DNA from: CAWBRY01 sp963791295
GTDB taxonomy: Bacteria; Bacteroidota; Bacteroidia; Chitinophagales; Chitinophagaceae
Assembly: GCA_963791295.1 (NCBI GenBank)
Contig: CAWBRY010000001.1
Location: 1,240,001-1,304,000, forward strand
Length of the DNA: 64,000 bases
Reading direction: 5' to 3'
Position 1 is the stretch's first letter; each line of letters opens with the position of its first letter. A program made the position numbers and the translations under genes. The notes under the pieces are model-generated. The model was not told where the DNA came from, did not search any database, and saw nothing but the letters and a program-made list of their open reading frames with translations. This document shows, one piece after another, positions 8,294 to 17,461 of the stretch.

Positions 8294-10567
8294 ATGGTTT
8301 TCGACCTCGAACTCATTAAAAAAGTATATGCCGAAATGCCTGCCAGGATCAGCGTTGCGCGCAAGTTGGTAGGACGGCCTCTTACTCTTTCGGAAAAGAT
8401 ATTGTACTCGCATTTGTCGAATCCACCCAGCAAGCCTCATGTGAGGGGAAAAGATTATGTGGATTTTGCGCCGGACCGGGTAGCGATGCAGGATGCTACA
8501 GCTCAGATGGCCCTGCTACAATTCATGACAGCCGGCAGGTCTGCCGTCGCTGTGCCTTCCACTGTACATTGTGATCATCTGATCCAGGCAAAGATTGGCG
8601 CCAAGAAAGATTTGCAACTCGCACTGGAAACAAACCGCGAGGTCTATGATTTCCTCGCGTCCATTTCTAATAAATATGGTATCGGATTCTGGAAACCGGG
8701 AGCTGGTATCATTCACCAGGTGGTGTTAGAAAACTACGCCTTTCCCGGTGGGATGATGATTGGCACTGATTCACATACTCCCAATGCAGGAGGACTTGGA
8801 ATGATTGCGATTGGTGTTGGAGGTGCGGATGCAGTAGATGTAATGGCCGGACTGCCCTGGGAATTAAAGATGCCAAAATTAATAGGGGTGAAACTGACAG
8901 GCAGGATGAGCGGATGGACTTCCTGCAAAGACGTGATCCTTTGGGTGGCTGGCAAGCTCACTGTCAAAGGAGGTACCGGTGCAATTGTGGAGTATTTCGG
9001 TCCGGGTGCAGACAGCATGAGTGCAACCGGGAAGGGAACGGTATGTAATATGGGTGCAGAGATTGGCGCCACTTGCTCCGTGTTTGCTTATGATGGAAAG
9101 ATGAGCGCTTATTTGAAAGCAACGGGCCGCGAAGAAGTCGCAGCATTGGCCGATAGTATTCGTGAGCATCTGCGCCCGGATGACGACGTTTATGGAAGTC
9201 CCGCAAAATATTATGACCAGGTATTGGAGTTGGACCTTGACACATTAGAGCCATATATCAATGGACCTTTTACTCCAGACCTGGCAACTCCTATTTCCAA
9301 AATGGCTGATGCAGTGAAGGAAAACGGCTGGCCGGATAAATTGGAGGTTGCACTGATCGGGTCATGTACGAATTCTTCGTATGAAGACATTAGCCGTTCC
9401 GCATCGATCGTTAAGGATGGCATGAGCAAGGGATTAAAGACGATCTCCGGATTCACCATTACTCCCGGAAGTGAATTAGTCAGGTACACCATTGAAAGGG
9501 ACGGATTCATCAAACAATTTGAAGATGCGGGTGGCATTGTTCTGGCGAATGCCTGTGGCCCATGCATCGGCCAGTGGGCGAGGCATATCGATGATCCCAA
9601 TCGCAAGAACACCATTCTTACTTCATTCAATCGGAATTTCGCAAAACGCAATGATGGAAATGCAAGCACACATGCATTTGTCGCAAGCCCTGAAATCGTG
9701 ACCGCACTGGCATTAGCAGGAACGATGTCATTTAATCCATTAAAAGATAAATTGGTAAATGGTGAAGGAGAAGAGGTATTATTGAAAGAGCCTACGGGCT
9801 TCGAATTGCCACCGAAGGGATTTGCTGTTGAAGACGCGGGCTACCAGGCTCCTGCAGAAGACGGAAGCAAGCTAACTGTGGCCGTAGATCCGTCTTCCAA
9901 GAGATTGCAATTGTTGGAGCCATTCCCGGCCTGGGAGGGTACTGATCTGCATGGATTGAAATTATTGATCAAGGCGATGGGCAAATGCACCACTGACCAC
10001 ATATCCATGGCGGGCCCCTGGTTGAAGTTCCGCGGTCATCTCGATAATATTTCCAATAATATGCTCATCGGAGCCTTGAACATTTTCAATGAAAAAACGG
10101 ATTCAGTTAAAAATCAACTAACGGGAGACTACGGTCCTGTTCCGTCGACTGCACGGGCGTATAAAGGGGTGGGGATAGGCAGCGTCGTGGTGGGTGATGA
10201 AAACTATGGAGAAGGCTCCAGTCGTGAACACGCTGCCATGGAACCAAGGCATCTCGGCGTGCGGGCTATCCTTGTGCGCAGTTTTGCCCGCATTCACGAA
10301 ACGAATTTGAAAAAGCAGGGAATGCTTGCACTCACTTTTGTAAATAAAGAAGACTACGACAAAGTAGAAGAAGACGATAGTATCGATATACTCGGACTCG
10401 TTTCCTTTACGCCGGGCAAACCTCTTACGGTTGTATTGAATCATCGGGACGGACGCAGGGATGAGTTTCCCGTCAATCACACTTACAATCAGCAACAGAT
10501 CGAATGGTTCAAGGCGGGCGGAGCACTCAATGTGATCCGGTCGGAATTCGCTAAAACATTGTCATAA
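8294..10567 (+). CDS. acn: Aconitate hydratase
   Basis: A 757-residue aconitase of the mitochondrial-type length class, converting citrate to isocitrate in the TCA cycle. The 4Fe-4S ligands are visible: the cysteine of GSCTNSSYEDISRSA and the CGPC pair in ANACGPCIGQW. Substrate-binding segments include DSHTPNAGGLGM and GEGSSREHAAMEPRHLG near the C-terminus (swivel domain). The start at ATG 8294 leaves a 146-bp divergent spacer shared with the PspC gene. The downstream membrane protein gene is convergent, 20 bp away. Confidence 0.95.
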   Translation: MVFDLELIKKVYAEMPARISVARKLVGRPLTLSEKILYSHLSNPPSKPHVRGKDYVDFAPDRVAMQDATAQMALLQFMTAGRSAVAVPSTVHCDHLIQAKIGAKKDLQLALETNREVYDFLASISNKYGIGFWKPGAGIIHQVVLENYAFPGGMMIGTDSHTPNAGGLGMIAIGVGGADAVDVMAGLPWELKMPKLIGVKLTGRMSGWTSCKDVILWVAGKLTVKGGTGAIVEYFGPGADSMSATGKGTVCNMGAEIGATCSVFAYDGKMSAYLKATGREEVAALADSIREHLRPDDDVYGSPAKYYDQVLELDLDTLEPYINGPFTPDLATPISKMADAVKENGWPDKLEVALIGSCTNSSYEDISRSASIVKDGMSKGLKTISGFTITPGSELVRYTIERDGFIKQFEDAGGIVLANACGPCIGQWARHIDDPNRKNTILTSFNRNFAKRNDGNASTHAFVASPEIVTALALAGTMSFNPLKDKLVNGEGEEVLLKEPTGFELPPKGFAVEDAGYQAPAEDGSKLTVAVDPSSKRLQLLEPFPAWEGTDLHGLKLLIKAMGKCTTDHISMAGPWLKFRGHLDNISNNMLIGALNIFNEKTDSVKNQLTGDYGPVPSTARAYKGVGIGSVVVGDENYGEGSSREHAAMEPRHLGVRAILVRSFARIHETNLKKQGMLALTFVNKEDYDKVEEDDSIDILGLVSFTPGKPLTVVLNHRDGRRDEFPVNHTYNQQQIEWFKAGGALNVIRSEFAKTLS

Positions 10568-10587
10568 AAAAATTCACGGCGGTGACA

Positions 10588-12120
10588 TCATTCGCCAAAA
10601 CTGTAAATGGCTCCGTCGTCAAATTCCTTTACCAGCTTCATTTGTTTCGTCTGAATAATAAAACTTAGATCTACCAGGTCGGTATTGACGCCATCATTAA
10701 ACCATACAAGATAGCAATGCCGATCTGAGAGGAAGTCCTGAATCTCGTCTTTGTCTTCTTTATGTGGAATGAATTTTCCCGGTTTCCGCGTAAAAAAATA
10801 AACTGCATCATAAGCATCAGAATAAAGTGTGAATTCCTTTCTGAAGGGAAGGGAGTCTTTCTGGATGTATTGCACGGTTGGTGAATATTTCCAGTCATCT
10901 TCAGTGTATCCCGGTATCCCGATATCTTTAACCGCGTCCCATGTGTCCAGGTCTGCTTTCACCTGGTTATACTGAAAACTCGAAAAGATAAACGCCGCGA
11001 TAAGCATCAAGCAGAACTTAATCCAGCCACGAGTCATCCTGAGGGCCGGTAGGATCCAATAGCTGCCGCACCAAAGAAGCAGGATGAAAGCAGGTACGAG
11101 AAGCCGGCTTGTCAACCTCTCATACCTCGATAAACTGGCAGATACAATCATAAATAAAATATATAAGCAGGAGAATACAGCCGATATTCCTAACAGGTGA
11201 TCGATCCGTCGGAAGCGTAGAAATGTTTTAAAACAAATTATGACCAAACCAATCAATATGCATAGCGTCACCCATCCCGTAGATCGGCTATCAGCATGCA
11301 GAAAAGGAAGCCATCCTGAAAATACAGATCCTGCATCGTGCATATTTTCAATAAATGATGTAATGGATTTTTCCCGGTCGCCGGTAAGTGTTCCGCTAAC
11401 GGCGTAGTTCCTGAAAAAATCAAGCAGCAACAGGGAGATGCTTAAGATAGAATAGACTCCGAGGTTTGTTAGTTTTCTTTTAAAAGTGAGTTTGGCGTCG
11501 AGAAATATTAAGATCCCACCGGTTGCAATCAATGTTAACCCCGCATATCGTGTGATTGCTGCAATGGAAGCAAGCAAGGCTGCCGCTATCAATACTTTCC
11601 GTGAATGAGTTTGGAGGTATTGGTAAATGGTCAGGATAAAGAGAAGCAACAACACAAGGAAAACGGTTTCCGTCCACAACATGGAGTATATTTCAAGAAG
11701 GCAAGGGCTTGCAACGATGCAGGTCAGCAATGCGATTCTATACCAGCGGGAATAGATAGGGAATTTGTTCATTATTATTCCGGACAGGTATATTAAGATT
11801 GCAAAGAGCAGCGCATTCAGGAGTGGAGCAAATAAAATTGGATTCAGTCCGGTCAACAGCATCAATGAACTTAGAAAGAACGGATAAAATGGCGGGAACT
11901 CTGCTACCGGATCATTGTCAAAGGCAATTAACCTTCCGTGTAAACGGAGATTCTCTGCGGCGCTCGAATAAACTACGCTGTCTGGTGAAATGCCGATGCC
12001 ACCATGTCTTGTGAATAAGACAATAATAATAAAACCTGCAGCAGCTGCAATAAAAGTATCTGCATTTCTTCTTATCATTGAGATATTAATGAAAATAGAA
12101 AATGATAAATTTGGATTCAA
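10588..12120 (-). CDS. GT-C-like polytopic membrane glycosyltransferase
   Basis: A 510-residue protein with about eleven hydrophobic segments over its first 400 residues and a soluble C-terminal portion of about 120 residues containing DTWDAVKDIGIP and YLVWFNDG. An early extracytoplasmic loop carries ISPDSVVYSSAAENL, the acidic-residue position used by GT-C/ArnT/PMT-type enzymes. Such enzymes move sugars from polyprenyl phosphate to a lipid or protein acceptor. The acceptor is unknown. The first ATG is at 12120, but an internal one at 12078 (MIRRNADTF) just before the first helix may be the real start. Confidence 0.6.
   Translation of the reverse strand: MNPNLSFSIFINISMIRRNADTFIAAAAGFIIIVLFTRHGGIGISPDSVVYSSAAENLRLHGRLIAFDNDPVAEFPPFYPFFLSSLMLLTGLNPILFAPLLNALLFAILIYLSGIIMNKFPIYSRWYRIALLTCIVASPCLLEIYSMLWTETVFLVLLLLFILTIYQYLQTHSRKVLIAAALLASIAAITRYAGLTLIATGGILIFLDAKLTFKRKLTNLGVYSILSISLLLLDFFRNYAVSGTLTGDREKSITSFIENMHDAGSVFSGWLPFLHADSRSTGWVTLCILIGLVIICFKTFLRFRRIDHLLGISAVFSCLYILFMIVSASLSRYERLTSRLLVPAFILLLWCGSYWILPALRMTRGWIKFCLMLIAAFIFSSFQYNQVKADLDTWDAVKDIGIPGYTEDDWKYSPTVQYIQKDSLPFRKEFTLYSDAYDAVYFFTRKPGKFIPHKEDKDEIQDFLSDRHCYLVWFNDGVNTDLVDLSFIIQTKQMKLVKEFDDGAIYSFGE
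12106..12113 (+). promoter_or_regulatory. -7 promoter box (TAAATTTG) for the sugar isomerase-like gene
   Basis: TAAATTTG matches TAnnTTTG and lies 22 bp ahead of the ATG at 12136, leaving a leader of about 15 bases. It overlaps the 5' end of the divergent membrane protein gene if that gene uses its upstream ATG, which favours the downstream start at 12078. Confidence 0.5.
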
Positions 12121-12135
12121 AGTAAATTACAATTT

Positions 12136-13050
12136 ATGAGTACAAAGCTTTCCCGGATGGAATTTCTCAATATGACTGGCCTTGGAGTATTGGGTGCTTC
12201 CATACTGCCTTCAAATTTTTTCTCTGTAATGGAGCAACTTTCTGTAGCCGAACCCGCTAGAATATCGCTGCAGCTTTATACGGTGAGGAATGAAATAAAA
12301 AGCAATATTGCAGATACCTTGAAGAGGATTGCGGAGATGGGCTTTGAAGCGGTGGAAACTGCATTCTGGCCGGAGAAGATGACTGTCAAGCAGGCTGGTA
12401 AACACCTGAAGGACGCAGGATTATCGGTATCCTCCGCTCACGTGGAATTGCCTGTGGGTGCAAATAAGCAAGTAATGCTCGAAATAGCGGAAACCTTCAA
12501 CTGTAAAAAAATGATCTGGCACGGGTGGCCGGAGGACAAACGATACAGCACATTGGATGGCACGAAAGAACTCATTAATATATATAACGAATCAAACCAT
12601 TTTGCCAAATCAAACGGACTGGAATTTGGGCTACATAATCATTGGTGGGAATTTCGCAATAAGGTAGATGGGCGTTATGTCTACCAACTGCTGTTGGAAA
12701 TGACTGAGCCGGATATATTCTTTGAGGTTGATACGTATTGGGTTAAAGTTGCGGGCCATGATCCAGCCAAGATTGTTGGAGAGTTTGGAAAACGTGCCAG
12801 GTTATTGCATATCAAGGATGGTCCAGCGCAATGGACTGAATCACTGGCAGAGGACAATCCGGATCCAATGGTAGCCGTGGGTAAGGGTAGCCAGGATTTT
12901 CCTGCCATTGTAAAAGCAGCCAAAGGAAATACGGAATGGATGGTGGTTGAAATGGACAAGACTGCTACGGATGTATTTGAAGCGATCAGGGAGAGTTATG
13001 ATTATCTTATCAAGAACCGGCTTGCAAAAGGAAAGAAGCCGGTTCTTTGA
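12136..13050 (+). CDS. Sugar phosphate isomerase/epimerase-like TIM-barrel protein, exported
   Basis: A 304-residue member of the xylose-isomerase-like TIM-barrel (AP_endonuc_2) family. A hydrophobic N-terminal segment (LNMTGLGVLGASILPSNFF) looks like a signal sequence; only a weak arginine motif precedes it. The barrel begins ARISLQLYTVRNEI and has GLHNHWWEF, FFEVDTYWVKVAG and LLHIKDG, which carry the usual metal-binding Glu, His and Asp positions. Such exported proteins are frequent in Bacteroidota carbohydrate loci, but no sugar genes are adjacent, so the substrate is open. The coding end contains a perfect 12-bp stem-loop (13012-13047). Confidence 0.8.
   Translation: MSTKLSRMEFLNMTGLGVLGASILPSNFFSVMEQLSVAEPARISLQLYTVRNEIKSNIADTLKRIAEMGFEAVETAFWPEKMTVKQAGKHLKDAGLSVSSAHVELPVGANKQVMLEIAETFNCKKMIWHGWPEDKRYSTLDGTKELINIYNESNHFAKSNGLEFGLHNHWWEFRNKVDGRYVYQLLLEMTEPDIFFEVDTYWVKVAGHDPAKIVGEFGKRARLLHIKDGPAQWTESLAEDNPDPMVAVGKGSQDFPAIVKAAKGNTEWMVVEMDKTATDVFEAIRESYDYLIKNRLAKGKKPVL
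13012..13047. terminator. Hairpin inside the 3' coding end, between convergent genes
   Basis: AAGAACCGGCTT (13012-13023) pairs perfectly with AAGCCGGTTCTT (13036-13047) around a 12-base loop; the TGA stop follows at once. The convergent gene ends at 13056. The stem-loop probably ends transcription for one or both genes while encoding the last residues KNRLAKGKKPVL. The U-tract is short (TTT), so strength is uncertain. Confidence 0.6.
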
Positions 13051-13055
13051 TCACA

Positions 13056-13526
13056 TTATGGGCTGGTGCTGTTGGCGGAACCTACGACTAGGGAAGCCAG
13101 CATTCGACCAGCCGGGAGTTGGCTGGATGTATAATAGAGTTTCAGTGAACTCACGTTTCCTTTTTTCAATCCCAATATATCCTTCACATTGCAGCTCATG
13201 GAAGAAAGGGTTTCAGATTCGTTGGGGAAATGCCATTCTTTCAACAGGTGGTTTTGATCATCCTTTATGGAAATAACTCTGTCCCTGGCTGCGCGTCCAC
13301 AATGCCAGTACTTGATACTGAGTTGCCCCTTAGAGCTACTCGGATCGAGCGCTACGCTTTTAAGCTGGTTCATTTCTTCACCGTATTGTCTTAACAACAG
13401 GTGACTATCGAGATAGATTTCAAAACCTTCTCCTCCACTTTCCCTCGAAAATGAAAATATGCCTGCACCCAGGCCCAATAGGAGCAGTGCCTGAATGAAT
13501 TTTCCTTTTAGAATTTTCGATAACAT
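13056..13526 (-). CDS. Hypothetical exported protein
   Basis: A 156-residue protein with a signal-type N-terminus (a lysine-containing start, then FIQALLLLGLGAGIFSF). The mature part has the run EGFEIYLDSHLLLRQYGEEMNQLKSV and a later YWHCGRAARDRVI, with one cysteine there and another in SSMSCNVKD that could form a disulfide in the periplasm. I do not recognise the family. It is convergent with the isomerase-like gene, and about 290 bp separate its start from the histidine kinase gene on the other strand. Confidence 0.6.
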   Translation of the reverse strand: MLSKILKGKFIQALLLLGLGAGIFSFSRESGGEGFEIYLDSHLLLRQYGEEMNQLKSVALDPSSSKGQLSIKYWHCGRAARDRVISIKDDQNHLLKEWHFPNESETLSSMSCNVKDILGLKKGNVSSLKLYYTSSQLPAGRMLASLVVGSANSTSP

Positions 13527-13815
13527 AATTTCTAATTTTTGGTAAATGAATGGGATGACATGTTATCATCCATTTTCTTTCACAAAAAAAATCAATTGAA
13601 GTAGCGGAAAATAATTTGTTTGACGAAGTGAGAAGCGGGCGTGATGATTGGGTTGCAGAAGAAGATAAATTCAGTAAGATTCACATCGAGTAAAAGTACG
13701 CAAGGGCCATCTGTAAAATCTACGTTTTTTCAATAATCCCCATTTAATCATACGTAGTTTTCCGATAAAATTCCTATTTTGATCCTTGCCGAAATCAACA
13801 CCTAAATGAAAAACT
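13527..13815. other. Divergent intergenic spacer
   Basis: About 290 bp between the exported hypothetical protein gene and the histidine kinase gene. I see no ORF, repeat or clear TAnnTTTG match. The sequence ACGTAGTTTTCCGATAAAATTCC about 60 bp ahead of the kinase start is AT-rich and could hold its promoter, but nothing decisive is visible. Confidence 0.4.
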
Positions 13816-15243
13816 ATGGAAATCCTACAGCAACAAGTACCCTATTTACCCGATAACACCCGGCTAAAAAAGCCGGATTTTTTTCTGAATATCCTGAATC
13901 GAGTAAAGTCCATCGGTCTCGTCGCCACGATGGAAGAATATGACCGCCGAAAGCTGAGCATCTTCAATCAACTTAATTTCTTCCAGCTACTTACGGGTAT
14001 ACTAATTCCTTTCATCGGGTTATACAATCAAAAGCAGTTGCCAGGAAACGCCTGGGTAATCGCTTCCCTGCCTGCTCTGGTCAGCCTGCTAGTGCTTTGC
14101 CTGAACAAGTTTTGCAAGCACGAAGAGGCCTTGCTCGCCTATTTCATTTTGTATCCCGTCATTACGTGCATCGTTTATCTGTATGGGATGAACCTGGGTG
14201 TCAACTTGTTTTTTATTTTATACGGTATTTTGTCGGTGTTCTTTCTTAAGGATATCGGGTATATGATCTTCTCGCTTTGCCTTTCGATGGGCAGTTATTT
14301 CATCCTGTCTGTCATTTTGAAACATTTCGAATATCAACTGGAAAGCTTTAATAAAGGATTGTTTCTTTTTAACCAGGCCCTTGCTATTGTATTCATTTTT
14401 TATGGCTTATACCTGATCAAGAAGGAGAGTGCCGTCTACCAGTTTCACATCCTGGAAAAAAACAGCGCCCTTCAACAAAAAAACGTACAGATACAGGAGC
14501 AGGCGGATAAGTTGAAGGAAAATGCTACACTATTGAAGAACCAAACCACCGAGTTGACGGAATTAAATGCCTTGAAGAACAAGCTATTTTCGGTGATTTC
14601 GCACGACTTAAAAGCGCCACTTTATGCTCTGCGTAACCTTTTTAGAAATATACACCAGGACGATATTCCCGAGGCAGAATTGAAAAAGATAATGCCGGAT
14701 GTCGTCAATGACCTGAATTATACCGTCGGCCTCATGGACAATCTACTGTTATGGGCAAAGACACAAATGGAAGTGGATGCAGTTCATCCTCAAAGAGTAG
14801 ATATAGGAAGGTTGATCAGCGAAGTCTTTCACCTGCTGCGACTTCAATCTGAAGCGAAACACATCCGTATGGAAAACAATTCGCGCGAAGGAGTTTATGG
14901 TTACATGGATAAGGACATGATGAGCCTGGTGTTGCGCAACTTATTATCCAATGCTATTAAATTCACGCCGGAAAAAGGAAGTATTTCTGTGAGGGTTCAC
15001 GAACACCCTTCCTTTATTGAGGTCTATGTGCAGGACAGCGGCATGGGTATTGGCAATGATGCGTTGTTGAAAATAAATAATAATGATTTTTACACCACGC
15101 GGGGTACGGCCAGTGAATCGGGCACAGGTTTAGGCTTAATGCTGTGTAAAGAATACCTGGCGAGGAATGGAGGTCAGCTTCATATTGAAAGTGAAATGGG
15201 CAAGGGCAGCGTATTCTCTTTTTCCTTACCTAAGCCGGCGTAA
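13816..15243 (+). CDS. Membrane sensor histidine kinase (orphan)
   Basis: A 475-residue kinase. About six membrane helices lie between residues 50 and 205, followed by a coiled-coil linker (NSALQQKNVQIQEQADKLKE). The phosphoacceptor H-box is FSVISHDLKAPLYALRN near residue 263; the N-box is LRNLLSNAIKFTPEKG, and the G-boxes are DSGMGIG and GTGLGL. There is no response regulator beside it. The predicted start at 13816 includes a terminator-like hairpin within codons 15-24; an alternative start is ATG 13930 (MEEYDRRKL), just before the first conserved helix. The signal sensed by the 6-TM domain is unknown. Confidence 0.88.
   Translation: MEILQQQVPYLPDNTRLKKPDFFLNILNRVKSIGLVATMEEYDRRKLSIFNQLNFFQLLTGILIPFIGLYNQKQLPGNAWVIASLPALVSLLVLCLNKFCKHEEALLAYFILYPVITCIVYLYGMNLGVNLFFILYGILSVFFLKDIGYMIFSLCLSMGSYFILSVILKHFEYQLESFNKGLFLFNQALAIVFIFYGLYLIKKESAVYQFHILEKNSALQQKNVQIQEQADKLKENATLLKNQTTELTELNALKNKLFSVISHDLKAPLYALRNLFRNIHQDDIPEAELKKIMPDVVNDLNYTVGLMDNLLLWAKTQMEVDAVHPQRVDIGRLISEVFHLLRLQSEAKHIRMENNSREGVYGYMDKDMMSLVLRNLLSNAIKFTPEKGSISVRVHEHPSFIEVYVQDSGMGIGNDALLKINNNDFYTTRGTASESGTGLGLMLCKEYLARNGGQLHIESEMGKGSVFSFSLPKPA
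13860..13884 (+). terminator. Intrinsic-terminator-like hairpin within the 5' coding region
   Basis: CCGGCT (13860-13865), loop AAAAA, AGCCGG (13871-13876), then A and a run of seven T. This is a textbook intrinsic terminator shape, placed about 45 bp after the putative start codon of the histidine kinase gene. It may act as an attenuator, or mark that the true transcript and start lie downstream. Confidence 0.5.
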
Positions 15244-15256
15244 ATAATTTATTGGG

Positions 15257-16753
15257 TCAATTTTCGGGGATGCCTTTCTCACCTAAGAAGATGGATGAGT
15301 CCTTTAGAATTTCCAGCTTTTGGTTGAATTGCGTATTGAGCAATACCCTGAACATATTTACATTCGACATGCCTTCATAAAATTTAGAATAATCTCCATC
15401 CGGCAGATGGATAGCGCTTATATTGGAGAAAAAATGATTTTTGTCCTCAGGTGCCTGAAACTGCCGAAAGCCGTGATCACTCGTCAGGATAATGATTGGC
15501 GGCGTGGCTGATTTTTTTTGAATCGTGTCTATCAGCGCAAGCAATTTCTTACTTACATATTGCTGGTATTCCAAAAAATCCGTTTTGGAAAACCGGTTTT
15601 CAAATAAGATCTTCTCCGGCCCGTTCTCACGGCCATCCTTATCAAAAAAATAGGGGAAATGCGGCATAAGGAGGTGAGTATAAATAAACCGCGGAGGCCC
15701 GGGCTTCTCATTAGCCATTTCTATCGTTTTGTTGTAGACCAGTTCATTGCTTTTCCTGATAGAGGAACGGCGTCCTTCGGGCAGAGGGACAGGGCTCTTT
15801 TTATCATATAGTTTGAATTCAACGATGCGCGCTATATGATACTGTAAGGTGCTCCCTAACAGAAGGGAGGTGCTTCCCGGAAATAGAATGGATTCTTTTT
15901 TTTCTTTTTTATCCAATTTAAAGATGGAGTTATTGCAAATCCCGTAGCCGTTATTCCTGAAAAAGTCCACGACCTGGCTGTTTTGAATTGCCTCTAATCC
16001 CCCATGCGTGTTTTTATTGTTGCTTTTTTTATCCAGGTTGATGTAGCACATGTTCAGTGTGGAAGCCAGCGATAGTACGGTAAAATTGTAATTGCTGCTG
16101 CTATTATCCACAATGTGGAATTGCCTTTGCTTGAGGGCCGACTCAAATTCAGAGTTATCAAAATTAAAAATGTCCTTTAATTCGCGGCGGCCTGCATACC
16201 CGTCTGTTAGGATAAAGTAAATATCCGGTTTGCTGCAATCGGCACAGCTGGTAAGAGCGTCTTTCTGTAAACGAAGAGAGAAATTATTCCGGGAGGAAAG
16301 CTTTATTATAGCTGATCCACATTCTACAAATAGTAGCGACAGCAGGAAAATATTAAGTGCAAGGCCCAGCCTTGGAGATATTTGCTTACTTTTTTTTATC
16401 CATAAGAATGCACCAATTGCTATCAGGAAAGTGAATGCTAGTATGAATGAATATCTTGATAAAAAACTGGTCTTGGACAGGCCAATAAATCCATCATACA
16501 TGTAGCCAAAAAAAAAGTTGATGAAAAGAAGGCAGAAAGTGAATAAGTACGCCTTATAGCTGTTCCTGAATATGAAAAGGCTGATCCGGTAGAGGAAATA
16601 CGTAGCGACGAGATAAATGGCCAGGATCCAAAGCCCAACACCCGCATTCACCAGGTTATAATTATAGTTAAAACCATGCAGGAGAAAATCGAGGGGCAGC
16701 AAGTAAACAAAAAAATGTCTCCTCCTGGCGAATGCTTTGATCTTTTCTGTCAT
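15257..16753 (-). CDS. Alkaline-phosphatase-superfamily (sulfatase-like) membrane protein
   Basis: A 498-residue protein with about five helices in the first 165 residues, then an extracytoplasmic hydrolase domain. The domain begins PDIYFILTDGYAGRREL, where the aspartate of the first metal site lies, then NYNFTVLSLASTLNM (nucleophile region), YTHLLMPHFPYFF and ILTSDHGFRQF, the late metal-binding DHG. The order matches sulfatase/LTA-synthase-like enzymes that act on envelope lipids or glycans. The gene is convergent with the histidine kinase (13 bp apart). It differs from the family member at the left edge, so the two are paralogs in a broad sense only. Confidence 0.7.
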   Translation of the reverse strand: MTEKIKAFARRRHFFVYLLPLDFLLHGFNYNYNLVNAGVGLWILAIYLVATYFLYRISLFIFRNSYKAYLFTFCLLFINFFFGYMYDGFIGLSKTSFLSRYSFILAFTFLIAIGAFLWIKKSKQISPRLGLALNIFLLSLLFVECGSAIIKLSSRNNFSLRLQKDALTSCADCSKPDIYFILTDGYAGRRELKDIFNFDNSEFESALKQRQFHIVDNSSSNYNFTVLSLASTLNMCYINLDKKSNNKNTHGGLEAIQNSQVVDFFRNNGYGICNNSIFKLDKKEKKESILFPGSTSLLLGSTLQYHIARIVEFKLYDKKSPVPLPEGRRSSIRKSNELVYNKTIEMANEKPGPPRFIYTHLLMPHFPYFFDKDGRENGPEKILFENRFSKTDFLEYQQYVSKKLLALIDTIQKKSATPPIIILTSDHGFRQFQAPEDKNHFFSNISAIHLPDGDYSKFYEGMSNVNMFRVLLNTQFNQKLEILKDSSIFLGEKGIPEN

Positions 16754-16895
16754 CTCGAATTAGTCTATTTAGCTGTCCGGCCAAAATAAGTATAAATCCT
16801 TATCAATTAATAAACATCCTAAAATCAGACGTTCACTCCAAAAAAAACCTTTGAATCAGCGGATTTTTTGCCATTTTAGGCTTAGAAATGTTCAG

Positions 16896-17393
16896 ATGGC
16901 AGTTCCAGTCATTATATATATTATGGGGGTATCCGGGTCCGGAAAGACAACTATTGGCAGGGAATTGTCTGCGAAGACAGGCATTCCCTTTTTTGACGCT
17001 GATGATTTTCATCCACCCGCAAACAAAGAGAAAATGGAAGGCGGCGTACCGCTTACTGATGAGGATCGCCAGGGATGGTTGCTGGCGATCAATAAAACTG
17101 CCCGGGAACAACTGAAAATAAAAGGAGCTCTCATTGCCTGTTCGGCTCTGAAGGCAAAGTATCGCGAAATTTTGTCAGAGGGAATAAAGGAACATGTACG
17201 CTGGATTTTTTTGCACGGTAGCTTTGACCTGATCATGGAAAGAATGAAAAACAGGAAAGATCATTTCATGCCTGCAAAGCTTTTGCAATCCCAGTTCGAT
17301 ATTCTCGAATTTCCTTCGGATGCGATTGTAGCAGATATCGACCATTCTCCGGATCAAATATTGACTTTATTGCTTGCCAGGCTTCCACTGTAG
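16896..17393 (+). CDS. gntK: Gluconokinase
   Basis: A 165-residue P-loop kinase. The Walker A motif GVSGSGKTTIG, the substrate-binding FFDADDFHPPANKEKM and CSALKAKYREIL match GntK. It phosphorylates D-gluconate to 6-phosphogluconate. I chose ATG 16896 (MAVPVIIYIMG) because an upstream TTG at 16851 would add 15 residues not typical of the family, and 165 residues is its normal length. No gluconate permease is adjacent; cysE follows 68 bp downstream. Confidence 0.9.
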   Translation: MAVPVIIYIMGVSGSGKTTIGRELSAKTGIPFFDADDFHPPANKEKMEGGVPLTDEDRQGWLLAINKTAREQLKIKGALIACSALKAKYREILSEGIKEHVRWIFLHGSFDLIMERMKNRKDHFMPAKLLQSQFDILEFPSDAIVADIDHSPDQILTLLLARLPL

Positions 17394-17461
17394 ACATAAG
17401 ACCGCGTGTTGCATGTTTGAATAATGTGGTAATTTCAATTAACTCTAAAGGCATATGAACT

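Noticed and set aside
8734..9669. Long antisense frames opposite the aconitase gene
   Set aside because: They overlap a conserved enzyme with all cluster ligands and have no start context or family match.
16851..16895. TTG start for gluconokinase 15 codons upstream
   Set aside because: The added residues are not typical, while ATG 16896 gives the normal family length.
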